The position numbers and the translations under genes were made by a program. 64,000 nucleotides of DNA from Cellulophaga tyrosinoxydans (GTDB taxonomy: Bacteria; Bacteroidota; Bacteroidia; Flavobacteriales; Flavobacteriaceae), in NCBI RefSeq assembly GCF_900176415.1, contig NZ_FWXO01000004.1, positions 248,001-312,000 on the forward strand. Reading direction: 5' to 3'. Below are positions 33,222 through 41,386 of this stretch, piece by piece. Position 1 is the first letter of the stretch. Every line of letters begins with the position of its first letter. Below the pieces are notes generated by a model, which saw nothing but the letters and a program-made list of their open reading frames with translations, ran no database searches and was not told the origin of the DNA.

Positions 33222-35255
33222 TTACTTCTTTAAATAATCTAATACTTGCTCGTATACTTTCTCTCCAGTAAAACCAAATTTTTCATCTAAAACTCCAGCA
33301 GGTGCTGAATACCCAAAATGTTCTAAACCAAACACTTTTCCTCCTGGCCCTGCAAGTCCCTCAAGATTTACTGGTAAGCCAGCTGTTAAACCAAAAACAG
33401 GTTTACCTTTAGCAATTACACTATCTTGATACGCTTGTGATTGTAGTCTAAATAAGCCTTCAGAAATAATAGAAGCTATATTAACTTTTAATCCTTTTTT
33501 AGATTCTAATAGTTCGGCAGCTGCAACCAATGTAGATACCTCTGAACCATTAGCTATCAAAATCACATCTGGATTATCCACTTTTTTAACCAAATACCCT
33601 CCCTTTTCAGAAGCCAAAGCATCTGCATATCTAGATTTTCCAGTGGCAGGAACATCTTTTATTCCTTGTCTTGAAAGAATAAGACCAGATGGAACTTTGT
33701 TGTTTTCTAATAACATTTTCCATGCTACAACAGTTTCCGCCGAATCCGCAGGTCTAAGTGCTATAAAACTAGAATCTCCACTATGATTTTTCAACTTTTC
33801 TAAAAGCCTAATTTGCGCTTCTTGTTCTATAGGTTGGTGTGTTGGACCATCCTCTCCTACTCTAAATGCATCGTGTGTCCATACAAACTTAACTGGCAGT
33901 TCTTGAATTGCACTTAATCTTATGGCTGGTTTCATATAATCAGAGAATACAAAAAACGTTGCCACAACCGGTATAACACCTCCATGTAATGCCATTCCGT
34001 TAGCCATTGCTGCCATTGTTAATTCTGCAACTCCAGATTGTAAGAACGATCCAGTAAAGTCACCTTTTTGTAAAGAATGTGTTTTATTTAAAAATCCGTC
34101 TGTTTTATCACTGTTGGATAAATCAGCAGAAGAAACTATCATATTTTCTACTTTACCTGCTAAATAAGCAAGAACATTTGCAGATGCTGCTCTTGTTGCT
34201 AATCCGTCTTTATTAACAATAGATTCAAAATCCAATTCAGGTAATTTTCCAGAAAGGAACATCTCTAATTTACTTGCCAATGCAGCATTTTTAGCTCTCC
34301 AAGAAGCTATTTCTTCTTTCTTAGCTTTTGCTTCTTTTGTTTTATTGGCTAAAATATCTTTATAAGCTGCCGAAACTTCATCATAAATTGCAAATTCATC
34401 TTCAGGGTTGGCTCCTAAATTTATAAGTGTTTTTACAAAATCTGCTCCTGTATCGCCAATAGGCTTACCATGTAACTCCGTATAACCTTCATACATTTCA
34501 CCAGTAGCAGTTACACAACCTTTACCCATAATTGTTTTACCAATAATCAAAGTAGGTCTTTCTGTCTCTGCATTCGCTTCATTTAACGCCTTGCGTATTT
34601 CATCATGATTATGACCGTCAATAGTTATCACTTTCCAGCCCCATGATTTGTATTTCATTTCAGTATCTTCAGAAGTAACTTCATCGGTTTTTGTAGATAA
34701 TTGCACATCATTAGAATCGTAAAACATAATAAAATTACTCAATCCTAAATGACCTGCGATACGACCTGCACCTTGTGATATTTCTTCTTGCACACCACCA
34801 TCTGATATAAAACCATAAATTTTATGGTTCATCCAATCGCCAAATCTTGCTTGTAAAAATTTAGCTGCGATAGCTGCTCCTACTCCCATTGTGTGTCCTT
34901 GACCCAAAGGTCCAGACGTGTTCTCAATTCCTCTTTTAACATCTACCTCAGGGTGTCCAGGAGTAACTGATCCCCATTGTCTAAAATTTTGAACATCTGA
35001 TTTAGAATAATTTCCTAACAGATAATATTGCGCATACATTAAAGGTGATAAATGCCCAGCATCCATAAAAAAACGATCACGATAAGGCCAAGCCATATCT
35101 GTTGGATCATATTTAAAAAACTCAGAATATAGAATATGCATGTAATCTGCACCACCCATTGGGCCACCAGGATGCCCAGAATTTGCTTTTTCTACCATTG
35201 AGATAGCCAAGGCTCTAATATTATCCGCCGCTAATTGATCTGTTTTTTTATTCAT
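33222..35255 (-). CDS. tkt: Transketolase
   Basis: Thiamine-diphosphate-dependent two-carbon transfer enzyme of the pentose phosphate pathway, 677 residues. Characteristic segments are ANSGHPGGPMGGADYMHILY near the N-terminus, GPLGQGHTMGVGAAIA, the cofactor region GFISDGGVQEEISQGAGRIAGH, the pyrimidine-domain FVWTHDAFRVGEDGPTHQPIEQ and the C-terminal FGYSAPAG. The start at MNKKTDQLA was chosen over one 21 codons upstream because the family begins there. The gene is transcribed alone from an AT-rich region of about 275 bases in which no convincing promoter was picked out. Confidence 0.95.
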   Translation of the reverse strand: MNKKTDQLAADNIRALAISMVEKANSGHPGGPMGGADYMHILYSEFFKYDPTDMAWPYRDRFFMDAGHLSPLMYAQYYLLGNYSKSDVQNFRQWGSVTPGHPEVDVKRGIENTSGPLGQGHTMGVGAAIAAKFLQARFGDWMNHKIYGFISDGGVQEEISQGAGRIAGHLGLSNFIMFYDSNDVQLSTKTDEVTSEDTEMKYKSWGWKVITIDGHNHDEIRKALNEANAETERPTLIIGKTIMGKGCVTATGEMYEGYTELHGKPIGDTGADFVKTLINLGANPEDEFAIYDEVSAAYKDILANKTKEAKAKKEEIASWRAKNAALASKLEMFLSGKLPELDFESIVNKDGLATRAASANVLAYLAGKVENMIVSSADLSNSDKTDGFLNKTHSLQKGDFTGSFLQSGVAELTMAAMANGMALHGGVIPVVATFFVFSDYMKPAIRLSAIQELPVKFVWTHDAFRVGEDGPTHQPIEQEAQIRLLEKLKNHSGDSSFIALRPADSAETVVAWKMLLENNKVPSGLILSRQGIKDVPATGKSRYADALASEKGGYLVKKVDNPDVILIANGSEVSTLVAAAELLESKKGLKVNIASIISEGLFRLQSQAYQDSVIAKGKPVFGLTAGLPVNLEGLAGPGGKVFGLEHFGYSAPAGVLDEKFGFTGEKVYEQVLDYLKK

Positions 35256-35532
35256 TTTACTGATTTTGACTTTAAAAATATATGATTTGCAGTATTCTTT
35301 TATCTTTACTAAATGCACCGCAAGATAAAACGCTTTAAACCTTTCTGCAACCTATTTTTATTTTAATATTTGTTCATTACGAAATAGTTGCGTAATGTTA
35401 AAAATTTCTTTACCGGTTGTAGAAAATGCGACTATACATTGTTTAAATAAAGCTCTCAAAATACTATATTGAAAGATATTGAGTTATATTTAGTAGAACA
35501 ATAATCAAGTAGAATATAAAAGTGAAGTTACT

Positions 35533-36066
35533 ATGAGAGCTATAAAACTATTTTTACTGTTACTAATTAGTTTCAATTTCTTTGGATGTAAAGAAGATTC
35601 TAAAGTTGTAGAAGATACAAATGTAGAACCAGTAATTACCACATATTACCTAATTCGTCATGCAGAAAAAGATAGAAATGACCCTGAAAATCTTGATCCT
35701 GAATTAAATCAAGATGGTTTAGGAAGGGCTATTAGATGGGAACGCGTTTTTAGTGAAATAGGACTGAATGAAATTTATAGCACTGATTTTGAAAGAACTA
35801 TGATGACTGCTGCACCTACCGCTGTTAATCAAGATTTAATAGTGAAAAACTATGACCCTGCAACGGTAAATATTGAGGAATTTAAAACCGCTAATTTAGG
35901 TTTAAATGTTTTGATTGTTGGACACAGCAATACTACTCCAGATTTTGTAAATAAGCTTATTGGTGAAGAAAAATACTCCGCTATGGACGATTATGACAAT
36001 AGCAGCCTATTTATTGTGAGAATTATTGATGGAAAAGCTACTGATATTCGTTTAAAAATGGATTAA
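35533..36066 (+). CDS. Histidine phosphatase (SixA/phosphoglycerate mutase-like) lipoprotein
   Basis: A small exported phosphatase of the histidine phosphatase superfamily, 177 residues. A lipoprotein signal ends FFGC (Cys19). The catalytic RHG-type motif is LIRHAEKDR and the second conserved His is in VGHSNTTPDFV. Its short length and the order of motifs match SixA-like members, but its extracytoplasmic location means a small phosphate ester is a more likely substrate than a phosphohistidine protein. It overlaps the stop of the convergent gene by four bases. Confidence 0.83.
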   Translation: MRAIKLFLLLLISFNFFGCKEDSKVVEDTNVEPVITTYYLIRHAEKDRNDPENLDPELNQDGLGRAIRWERVFSEIGLNEIYSTDFERTMMTAAPTAVNQDLIVKNYDPATVNIEEFKTANLGLNVLIVGHSNTTPDFVNKLIGEEKYSAMDDYDNSSLFIVRIIDGKATDIRLKMD

Positions 36067-36797
36067 TTCTCAAAAGAGATATTAATATTTTTGAGCTCTA
36101 TTTTAGATAGTAATTCTAATCTATCATTTAAAAAAGCATCTAAAATATTGTCTAGAGTTTCTTTCGGATCCCTTGGTTTATAATTTTCATAATCTACAAA
36201 CCTTATTCCGTCTACGTACCTTTCATTATAAGCTTTCCTAAAACGCACTCCACCTCCATCGGTATGAAAATCGTATGCTAAATAATCTGGTTTAAATGTC
36301 TCTTTATTAAACCAATACATGTACGTGTCTTCAAAATCAACTCCACCATTCTTCTGATCAAATGTAACTTTTACAACGTAGTAATTAGTAGTGCCAATAG
36401 TTGCTTCTCCAATTAATTCTTTATGTACCGATGTATCATTTAATCGATATGGTAATTGCGCAAAATAATGAACAGAATTTATCGAATTACTATATAATTG
36501 TGCTAGTGAATCTGAAACAGTTACTGGAATATCGTTTATAAACCGCTGAAAATCAATATTCGATTTTATATCCGTGTAATTTAGAGAATCACTTTTAAAA
36601 ATACGTTCTAAAACAGTTCCTTTATTTTTAGAAACATATGTTTTATCTCTAAAATCAAATGAAATAGTACTGATGGCGTATAAGTTTCCTCCACTAATTT
36701 CAATTGCTTGATTTACAATCTCATCTGCGGTTAAGCTCTTGGCTTCTTTACAGGCTATCACAATTAAAAACGAATAAAATAAATAAAATCTTTTCAT
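36063..36797 (-). CDS. Lipoprotein of unknown function (DUF6503-like)
   Basis: A 244-residue exported protein with lipoprotein signal ending VIAC (Cys16). It begins with a helix (ADEIVNQAIEISGG) and continues as a mainly beta protein in which strands such as YYVVKVTFDQKNGGVDFEDTYMYWFNKET and GVRFRKAYNERYVDGIRFVDYENY resemble LolA/LppX-like outer-membrane lipoprotein-carrier folds. It looks like the DUF6503 family. No catalytic residues are evident. It converges on the phosphatase gene with a four-base overlap. Confidence 0.6.
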   Translation of the reverse strand: MKRFYLFYSFLIVIACKEAKSLTADEIVNQAIEISGGNLYAISTISFDFRDKTYVSKNKGTVLERIFKSDSLNYTDIKSNIDFQRFINDIPVTVSDSLAQLYSNSINSVHYFAQLPYRLNDTSVHKELIGEATIGTTNYYVVKVTFDQKNGGVDFEDTYMYWFNKETFKPDYLAYDFHTDGGGVRFRKAYNERYVDGIRFVDYENYKPRDPKETLDNILDAFLNDRLELLSKIELKNINISFEN

Positions 36798-36872
36798 AGA
36801 ATTTGTTTATGACTTAATCGCAATACTTTACAAACATTACAAATTTAGATAACTATTATGACACTTCTAGAA

Positions 36873-36902
36873 TTGTTTATAGTATAATTGTTATTATTTT
36901 TG
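36873..36902 (+). promoter_or_regulatory. smpB promoter placed directly on the start codon
   Basis: TTG at 36873-36875, a 19-base spacer and TATTTTTG at 36895-36902 form a consensus promoter. The smpB start codon begins 5 bases after the -7 box, where the transcript itself would start, so the mRNA may have little or no leader. Confidence 0.7.
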
Positions 36903-36906
36903 TTAT

Positions 36907-37371
36907 GTGATACAGAAGAAAATTAATATTAAAAATAAACGTGCCAGATTCGATTATGAAATTCTGGATACTTACACTGCTGGATTAGTTCTTTCAGGTA
37001 CAGAGATTAAATCTATCCGTTTGAGCAAAGCCTCTATTTCTGAGAGTTTTTGCGAATTTAATGATCGCGGAGAACTCTTCATTATTAATATGCAGATAGA
37101 TGAATATTCACATGGCTATCATTTTAATCACGCACCAAAAGCCGAAAGAAAACTACTTTTAAATCGTGGAGAACTTAAAAAGTTAGAAAAAGAAGTGAAA
37201 AACTCTGGCTTAACTATAGTTCCTTTAAACCTATTTTTAAACGATAGAGGTTTAGCAAAAATAAATATTGCTTTGGCGCGAGGTAAAAAACTATACGATA
37301 AACGCGAGACAATTAAAGATCGCGACAATAAGAAAAGTCTAGATCGTATAAAAAAGAGCTTCAATAATTAG
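36907..37371 (+). CDS. smpB: SsrA-binding protein SmpB
   Basis: Small basic partner of tmRNA in rescue of stalled ribosomes, 154 residues. Conserved parts are [16 protein letters not shown] at the N-terminus, the core [12 protein letters not shown] and SFCEF, the basic [13 protein letters not shown], the [15 protein letters not shown] segment and the lysine-rich C-terminal tail that enters the mRNA channel. The start is GTG; an ATG two bases upstream in another frame is followed at once by TGA. The ssrA gene itself is not in the window. Confidence 0.95.
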   Translation: MIQKKINIKNKRARFDYEILDTYTAGLVLSGTEIKSIRLSKASISESFCEFNDRGELFIINMQIDEYSHGYHFNHAPKAERKLLLNRGELKKLEKEVKNSGLTIVPLNLFLNDRGLAKINIALARGKKLYDKRETIKDRDNKKSLDRIKKSFNN

Positions 37372-37454
37372 GCTTTTAATCGTAAATTTAACTTGCGATA
37401 AAAAGTGATTCATTTGAATTACTAGTACTAATTTTTATTCAGTAACCAGCTAAT

Positions 37455-38174
37455 ATGAATCTTATGAAAAGAATAGTTCTTATTTTATTTTTCTTCATTT
37501 TCTCTATAGGCTTGCATGCCCAAAGTATTGTTGGTGCATGGGAAAGTTATTACACCTCCAAAGACGGTGAAAACTTAAGAAGTGTTGTGATTTTTTCTGA
37601 AAAATATCAAGTAGCAACAACTTATCACGCCACTACTGGAGAATTTAAAAATACCAATGGTGGAACTTGGAGCTTATCTGGTGATACTATGACGGAAAAA
37701 ATTGAGTTTGACAGCCAGAATCCCGATCGTGTAGGCACTGAAGTTACCTTTGCGGTAGTAGCAACGGAAACTACTTTATCTATCGTAGGAAATGAAAATC
37801 AGTTTAAACGAATAGATAACGGGCAGCCGGGTAAACTTAAAGGTGCTTGGCTAATGTCTGGAAGAATACGTAATGGCGAAACGCAAAATCGTGATATGGA
37901 ATCCCCAAGAAAAACGATGAAAATACTATCTGGCACTCGTTTCCAATGGATAGCATATAATACCGATACCAAAGAATTCATGGGAACTGGAGGAGGCACA
38001 TACACCACTATTGATGGAACATATACCGAAAATATTGAGTTCTTTTCAAGAGACAATTCTCGCATAGGAGCTGCTTTACAATTTAATTATGAAATAGTGG
38101 ATGGAAATTGGCATCATTCAGGATTGTCAAGCAAAGGAGATCCTATACATGAAATTTGGAGCTTAAGAAAGTAA
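37455..38174 (+). CDS. Exported protein with two tandem lipocalin-like domains
   Basis: A 239-residue protein of unrecognised name with a signal peptide (cleavage near HAQS, about 23). Residues 25-118 and 128-236 are repeats of one domain. Both begin GAW, contain GGTWSLSGDTMTEKIEFDS or GGTYTTIDGTYTENIEFFS, and end with a hydrophobic strand. The pattern suggests small beta-barrels of the lipocalin-like sort that bind a hydrophobic ligand. A single-domain relative is encoded at 52460-52909. An internal Met (37464) is an alternative start. Confidence 0.7.
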   Translation: MNLMKRIVLILFFFIFSIGLHAQSIVGAWESYYTSKDGENLRSVVIFSEKYQVATTYHATTGEFKNTNGGTWSLSGDTMTEKIEFDSQNPDRVGTEVTFAVVATETTLSIVGNENQFKRIDNGQPGKLKGAWLMSGRIRNGETQNRDMESPRKTMKILSGTRFQWIAYNTDTKEFMGTGGGTYTTIDGTYTENIEFFSRDNSRIGAALQFNYEIVDGNWHHSGLSSKGDPIHEIWSLRK

Positions 38175-38212
38175 GTAGACTTTTAAAATTACAAACCAAC
38201 TTATAATCTATA

Positions 38213-38824
38213 ATGTACACACCTGAATATTATAAGAATACCAATGTAGCAGATATAAAAGCGTTTATTGCCAATAATAGTTTCGGTATACTGATAAACC
38301 AAGTAAATAATAAGCCTTGGGCTACACACATACCATTAGAATTGGATGTTGATAAAGAAGGTAAGGATATTTTAGTTGGCCATATTGCTAAAGCCAATCC
38401 TCAAGGAGCATATTTAAAAGATAATACTACCGTTTTATGCATTTTTAACGGGCCACATTCGTATATTTCTTCATCTTGGTATAAAGAGGAAGAGGTACCA
38501 ACTTGGAATTATATAGCCGTTCATGTTTATGGTAAAATTCGTATTAATTCTGAGGATGAAGTGATGGATTCTATGCATAAACTTGTAGACAAGTATGAGC
38601 AAAATTCCAAATGTCCAATTTCATTAAATGATATGTCCAAAAATACACTCAGACAAGTAAAAGGTGTTATTGGATTTAAAATTTATATTGATGATATACA
38701 AGCCACTCATAAACTCTCACAAACCAGACCGGAAGATCATGCAAAAATTATAAGTGAACTTGAAGATACTAAAAATGCTAATGCCTGTGAAATAGCTAAA
38801 GCAATGAAAAAAGAAGGCAATTAA
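38213..38824 (+). CDS. PaiB-like FMN-binding protein
   Basis: A 203-residue cytoplasmic protein matching the PaiB/FMN-binding split-barrel family: MYTPEYYKNTNVADIKAFI at the N-terminus, ATHIPLELD, the conserved FNGPHSYISSSWY and VPTWNYIAVHVYGKI, and the C-terminal KGVIGFKIYIDDIQATHKLSQTRPEDH. PaiB was described in Bacillus as a negative regulator of sporulation and protease genes. In flavobacteria the biochemical role is unknown, so the regulator label should not be taken literally. Confidence 0.85.
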   Translation: MYTPEYYKNTNVADIKAFIANNSFGILINQVNNKPWATHIPLELDVDKEGKDILVGHIAKANPQGAYLKDNTTVLCIFNGPHSYISSSWYKEEEVPTWNYIAVHVYGKIRINSEDEVMDSMHKLVDKYEQNSKCPISLNDMSKNTLRQVKGVIGFKIYIDDIQATHKLSQTRPEDHAKIISELEDTKNANACEIAKAMKKEGN

Positions 38825-38834
38825 TTTTTACCTA

Positions 38835-39284
38835 ATGAGTCAGAAAACCCTAATTAAGTTTATATGTATACTAGTTACTTCGTTAGGTACTGCACAATCA
38901 CAATCTATAATTTTAGATAGTGTTTCTGGATTTTACCTAACACAAAAGCACGAAGGGTTTACCGGAGAAAATTATGAAACTTTACTACTGCAAGAAGAAC
39001 CGGCAATTTCTGTAAGAGAAATAAATGCCGTGTCGCAAAGTTTTGACTCATTTGGGAAACCTGTTGTTTTACTTGAATTCAATGCAATTGGTACAAAAAA
39101 ACTAGAAAAAATAACAACCGAAAATAAGGGAGAGCCTTTGGTTATTTATTTTGGAAAAAAAATAGTTTTAGCACCTTTTATTATGAGTCCTATTACTGAA
39201 GGTAAAATGATTATTAATGGGAATTTCACCATTAAGGAAACTGATGGAATGGTAAATTGGCTTAAAAGTAGAATTGAAAAATAA
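38835..39284 (+). CDS. Exported orphan SecD P1-head-like domain protein
   Basis: A 149-residue protein with a signal peptide (about 1-22) and no membrane helices. Its body matches the periplasmic P1-head subdomain of SecD: VREINAVSQSFDSFGKPVV, VLLEFNAIGTKKLEKIT, a central LVIYFGKKIVLAPFIMSPI and GKMIINGNFTIKE near the end. These correspond to SecD strands usually reading like RPAVSF, LDSEGAKKFAELT, LAIVLDG, VISAPVIQ and ISGNFTLEEA. It therefore looks like a SecD periplasmic domain freed from its membrane channel. It follows paiB by 10 bases and precedes a phosphoesterase gene. Confidence 0.7.
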   Translation: MSQKTLIKFICILVTSLGTAQSQSIILDSVSGFYLTQKHEGFTGENYETLLLQEEPAISVREINAVSQSFDSFGKPVVLLEFNAIGTKKLEKITTENKGEPLVIYFGKKIVLAPFIMSPITEGKMIINGNFTIKETDGMVNWLKSRIEK

Positions 39285-39296
39285 ACTAAAGCAAGC

Positions 39297-40172
39297 ATGA
39301 AACAATTTGTTTTTATTTTAGGCTGTTTATTCGCTACATTTTTTAATAGCTGTATAGGAGGAAATTCGCAAGAATCCGATAAAGAAATAGAAAATACAGA
39401 AATACCTAAAAGTGTTTTTACTGCCATTGGCGATGTACCGTATAATGCAATACAAAAAGAAAATTTTATCGCCTTAATTGCGAAACATAATACAACCGCA
39501 AAATCTGATTTTGTTATACATGTTGGCGATATTAAACCAGGAGGTGATCCTTGTAATGAATCGGTTTATGCAGAAGTAAGTGGTTTGTTAAAGCGTTTTA
39601 CCTCGCCCACATTCATAGTTTTGGGAGATAATGAATTTAATGATTGCACTGATCCAATTAACGCATTGGGTCTTTGGAACACCTATTTTCTTAAATTAAA
39701 TACCAACTGGAATTTTAAGCCCGTTGTAAATTATCAACCAAACAGGCAAGAAAATTTTAGTTTTATAAAGGATAAAGTACTCTTTATTGGATTGAATTTA
39801 GTTGGAAGCTCCATTCACGATCCAGAGGAGTGGAATTCTCGTTTAACAGACAATAGCAACTATGTACAAGAATTATTTACGATTAATAAAGACAAAGTGA
39901 GTGCCGTAGTAGTATTTGGACATGCAAATATGGTTAATCTTGGTCCCGAAAAATTCGCAACATTTACTACTGCTTTCAGAGCAGCTGCAGCTACATTACA
40001 AAAACCAGTTTTATATCTTCAAGGCGATGGCCATTTTTGGATGCAAGATGCTCCATGGCCCGAAAAAAACATAATGCGTGTACAGATAGAAGGTGGCGCA
40101 ACGGCTGTGGAAGTTACCATAGACCCAAATAAACCAATGCCTTTTTCTTTTAATCGTTCATTTTTGAATTAA
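39297..40172 (+). CDS. Calcineurin-like metallophosphoesterase lipoprotein
   Basis: A 291-residue exported protein. A lipoprotein signal ends NSC (about Cys19). Metallophosphoesterase motifs are visible as AIGDVPY near the N-terminus, HVGDIKPGG, VLGDNEFND, FGHANMVN and LQGDGHFW, which supply the Asp, Asn and His ligands of a two-metal site. Variant motifs (GDVPY, GDIKPGG) place it in a less-studied branch whose substrate is unknown. The gene follows the SecD-like gene by 12 bases. Confidence 0.82.
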   Translation: MKQFVFILGCLFATFFNSCIGGNSQESDKEIENTEIPKSVFTAIGDVPYNAIQKENFIALIAKHNTTAKSDFVIHVGDIKPGGDPCNESVYAEVSGLLKRFTSPTFIVLGDNEFNDCTDPINALGLWNTYFLKLNTNWNFKPVVNYQPNRQENFSFIKDKVLFIGLNLVGSSIHDPEEWNSRLTDNSNYVQELFTINKDKVSAVVVFGHANMVNLGPEKFATFTTAFRAAAATLQKPVLYLQGDGHFWMQDAPWPEKNIMRVQIEGGATAVEVTIDPNKPMPFSFNRSFLN

Positions 40173-40272
40173 TACAAGTGTTATTACAACTCACTCCTAA
40201 AAAACGACACTTCAGGATTTCAATTTTATTTCTAATCTATAGAATTTTCAAATTTGCTTTGTAATTAACCAC

Positions 40273-40290
40273 TACTGATACCTATCAGTA
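40273..40290 (+). promoter_or_regulatory. Perfect 18-base palindrome upstream of the DUF2141 gene
   Basis: TACTGATA-CC-TATCAGTA has perfect 8-base arms and ends 18 bases before the start codon at 40309. No T run follows, so it is not a terminator. A dimeric repressor operator is the simplest reading. No second copy was noticed elsewhere in the window. Confidence 0.5.
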
Positions 40291-40308
40291 CTTAAAAAAA
40301 CAAGAGAA

Positions 40309-40728
40309 ATGAAAAATCTAACACTTACAATCGTTTTAATCTTTACTTCATTATTTTCCTTTGCGCAAGAAGCGAGCTCCAATACTATAACGGTAATTAT
40401 AGATAATATTTCAAATGATAATGGAACCGTTATAGTATCCTTGCATAGCAAAGACACCTTTATGAAAGGTGCTGGAATACAAGATTTACAAAGTAAAATT
40501 GAAAATGGAAAAATTAAAGTAATTTTTAAAAATGTTGTTCCTGGAGAATATGCAATTATGGCATTGCATGATGAAAATGATAATAAAAGAATGGATTTTG
40601 AGCTAAATGGAATGCCAAAAGAAAGCTATGGCATGTCCGGCAATGAGATGTCTTTTGGACCACCAAATTTTGTAGATGCTAAATTTGAATTGTCCGATAA
40701 AGATTTAGAATTTAATATCCGATTCTAA
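40309..40728 (+). CDS. DUF2141 exported protein
   Basis: A 139-residue protein with a signal peptide (cleavage near FAQE, about 21) and a single DUF2141 domain. Its markers are DNDNGTVIVSLHS-type N-terminal strand, FKNVVPGEYAIMALHDENDNKRMDFELNGMPKE in the centre and SFGPPNFVDAKFEL near the end. The conserved HDENDN loop may bind a metal. The function of the family is unknown. Expression is likely controlled through the palindrome just upstream. Confidence 0.9.
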   Translation: MKNLTLTIVLIFTSLFSFAQEASSNTITVIIDNISNDNGTVIVSLHSKDTFMKGAGIQDLQSKIENGKIKVIFKNVVPGEYAIMALHDENDNKRMDFELNGMPKESYGMSGNEMSFGPPNFVDAKFELSDKDLEFNIRF

Positions 40729-40750
40729 AATAGACTGTTTTCAAAAGTAA

Positions 40751-40780
40751 AAAAGGCTTTGTACATGTACAAAGCCTTTT
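40751..40780. terminator. Bidirectional terminator between DUF2141 and dps genes
   Basis: A perfect 30-base palindrome, AAAAGGCTTTGTACA and its complement, with A and T ends that serve both convergent genes. Confidence 0.85.
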
Positions 40781-40804
40781 ATTTACTTAAATATTTAAAA
40801 TAAT

Positions 40805-41284
40805 CTAAACTTCTTCAGTCAACCAAGCTTTCATCATCCAAACGGTTTTCTCTTGTTCAGAAATAAAATCACTCATCATGGCACTAGTACCTTCATCATT
40901 GGCATCCGATGCTGTCTCTAAAATTTTTCTTTCAATCAATAGTAAAGTAGATAAAGAATCTATTATTAATTGGATAGCCGCTTCATCTTTGTGAATATTT
41001 TTACCTACAGCTATATCCGAGTTTGTAATATAATCTTCAAAAGTATGCAGAGGAACACCACCTAGTGTTAAAATACGCTCTGCAATTAAATCTACTTTTA
41101 CATTAGCATCAGTATACAGCTCTTCAAACTTTACATGAAGGTCAAAAAAACGCTTTCCCTTAATATTCCAGTGAATTCCCCTTAAATTTTGATAATAACG
41201 CTGAAAATTTGCTAATAATTTATTTAAATCTTTACTTAATATTTCAGATTTTTCTTCGCTTAATCCTATACTATTTAACTTCAT
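40805..41284 (-). CDS. dps: Dps-family ferritin-like DNA protection protein
   Basis: Cytoplasmic iron-storage and DNA-protecting dodecamer subunit, 159 residues. The inter-subunit ferroxidase site is visible in GIHWNIKG (His38), FDLHVKFEELYTDANVKVDLIAER (His50, acidic residues to about 69). Dps oxidises Fe(II) with hydrogen peroxide. It is divergent from oxyR across 102 bases containing a palindrome of OxyR type, so peroxide induction through OxyR is expected. Confidence 0.93.
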   Translation of the reverse strand: MKLNSIGLSEEKSEILSKDLNKLLANFQRYYQNLRGIHWNIKGKRFFDLHVKFEELYTDANVKVDLIAERILTLGGVPLHTFEDYITNSDIAVGKNIHKDEAAIQLIIDSLSTLLLIERKILETASDANDEGTSAMMSDFISEQEKTVWMMKAWLTEEV

Positions 41285-41322
41285 AATACCTTCTTTTAAT
41301 TCATTACAAACTTACCAAAGAT

Positions 41323-41340
41323 TATAGTCCCAAGACTATA
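41323..41340. promoter_or_regulatory. Candidate OxyR-binding palindrome between dps and oxyR
   Basis: TATAGTC-CCAA-GACTATA has perfect 7-base arms. ATAG and CTAT half-sites resemble the OxyR consensus. A further GATAG and TATAG pair follows toward oxyR (41350-41371), giving the extended tandem arrangement seen at OxyR targets. On the dps side a TAATCTTTG element (one base longer than the -7 consensus) lies next to it. Confidence 0.6.
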
Positions 41341-41386
41341 AGTTTTATCGATAGTTTTTATAATTTTATAGCCTAAAACAATGTAA

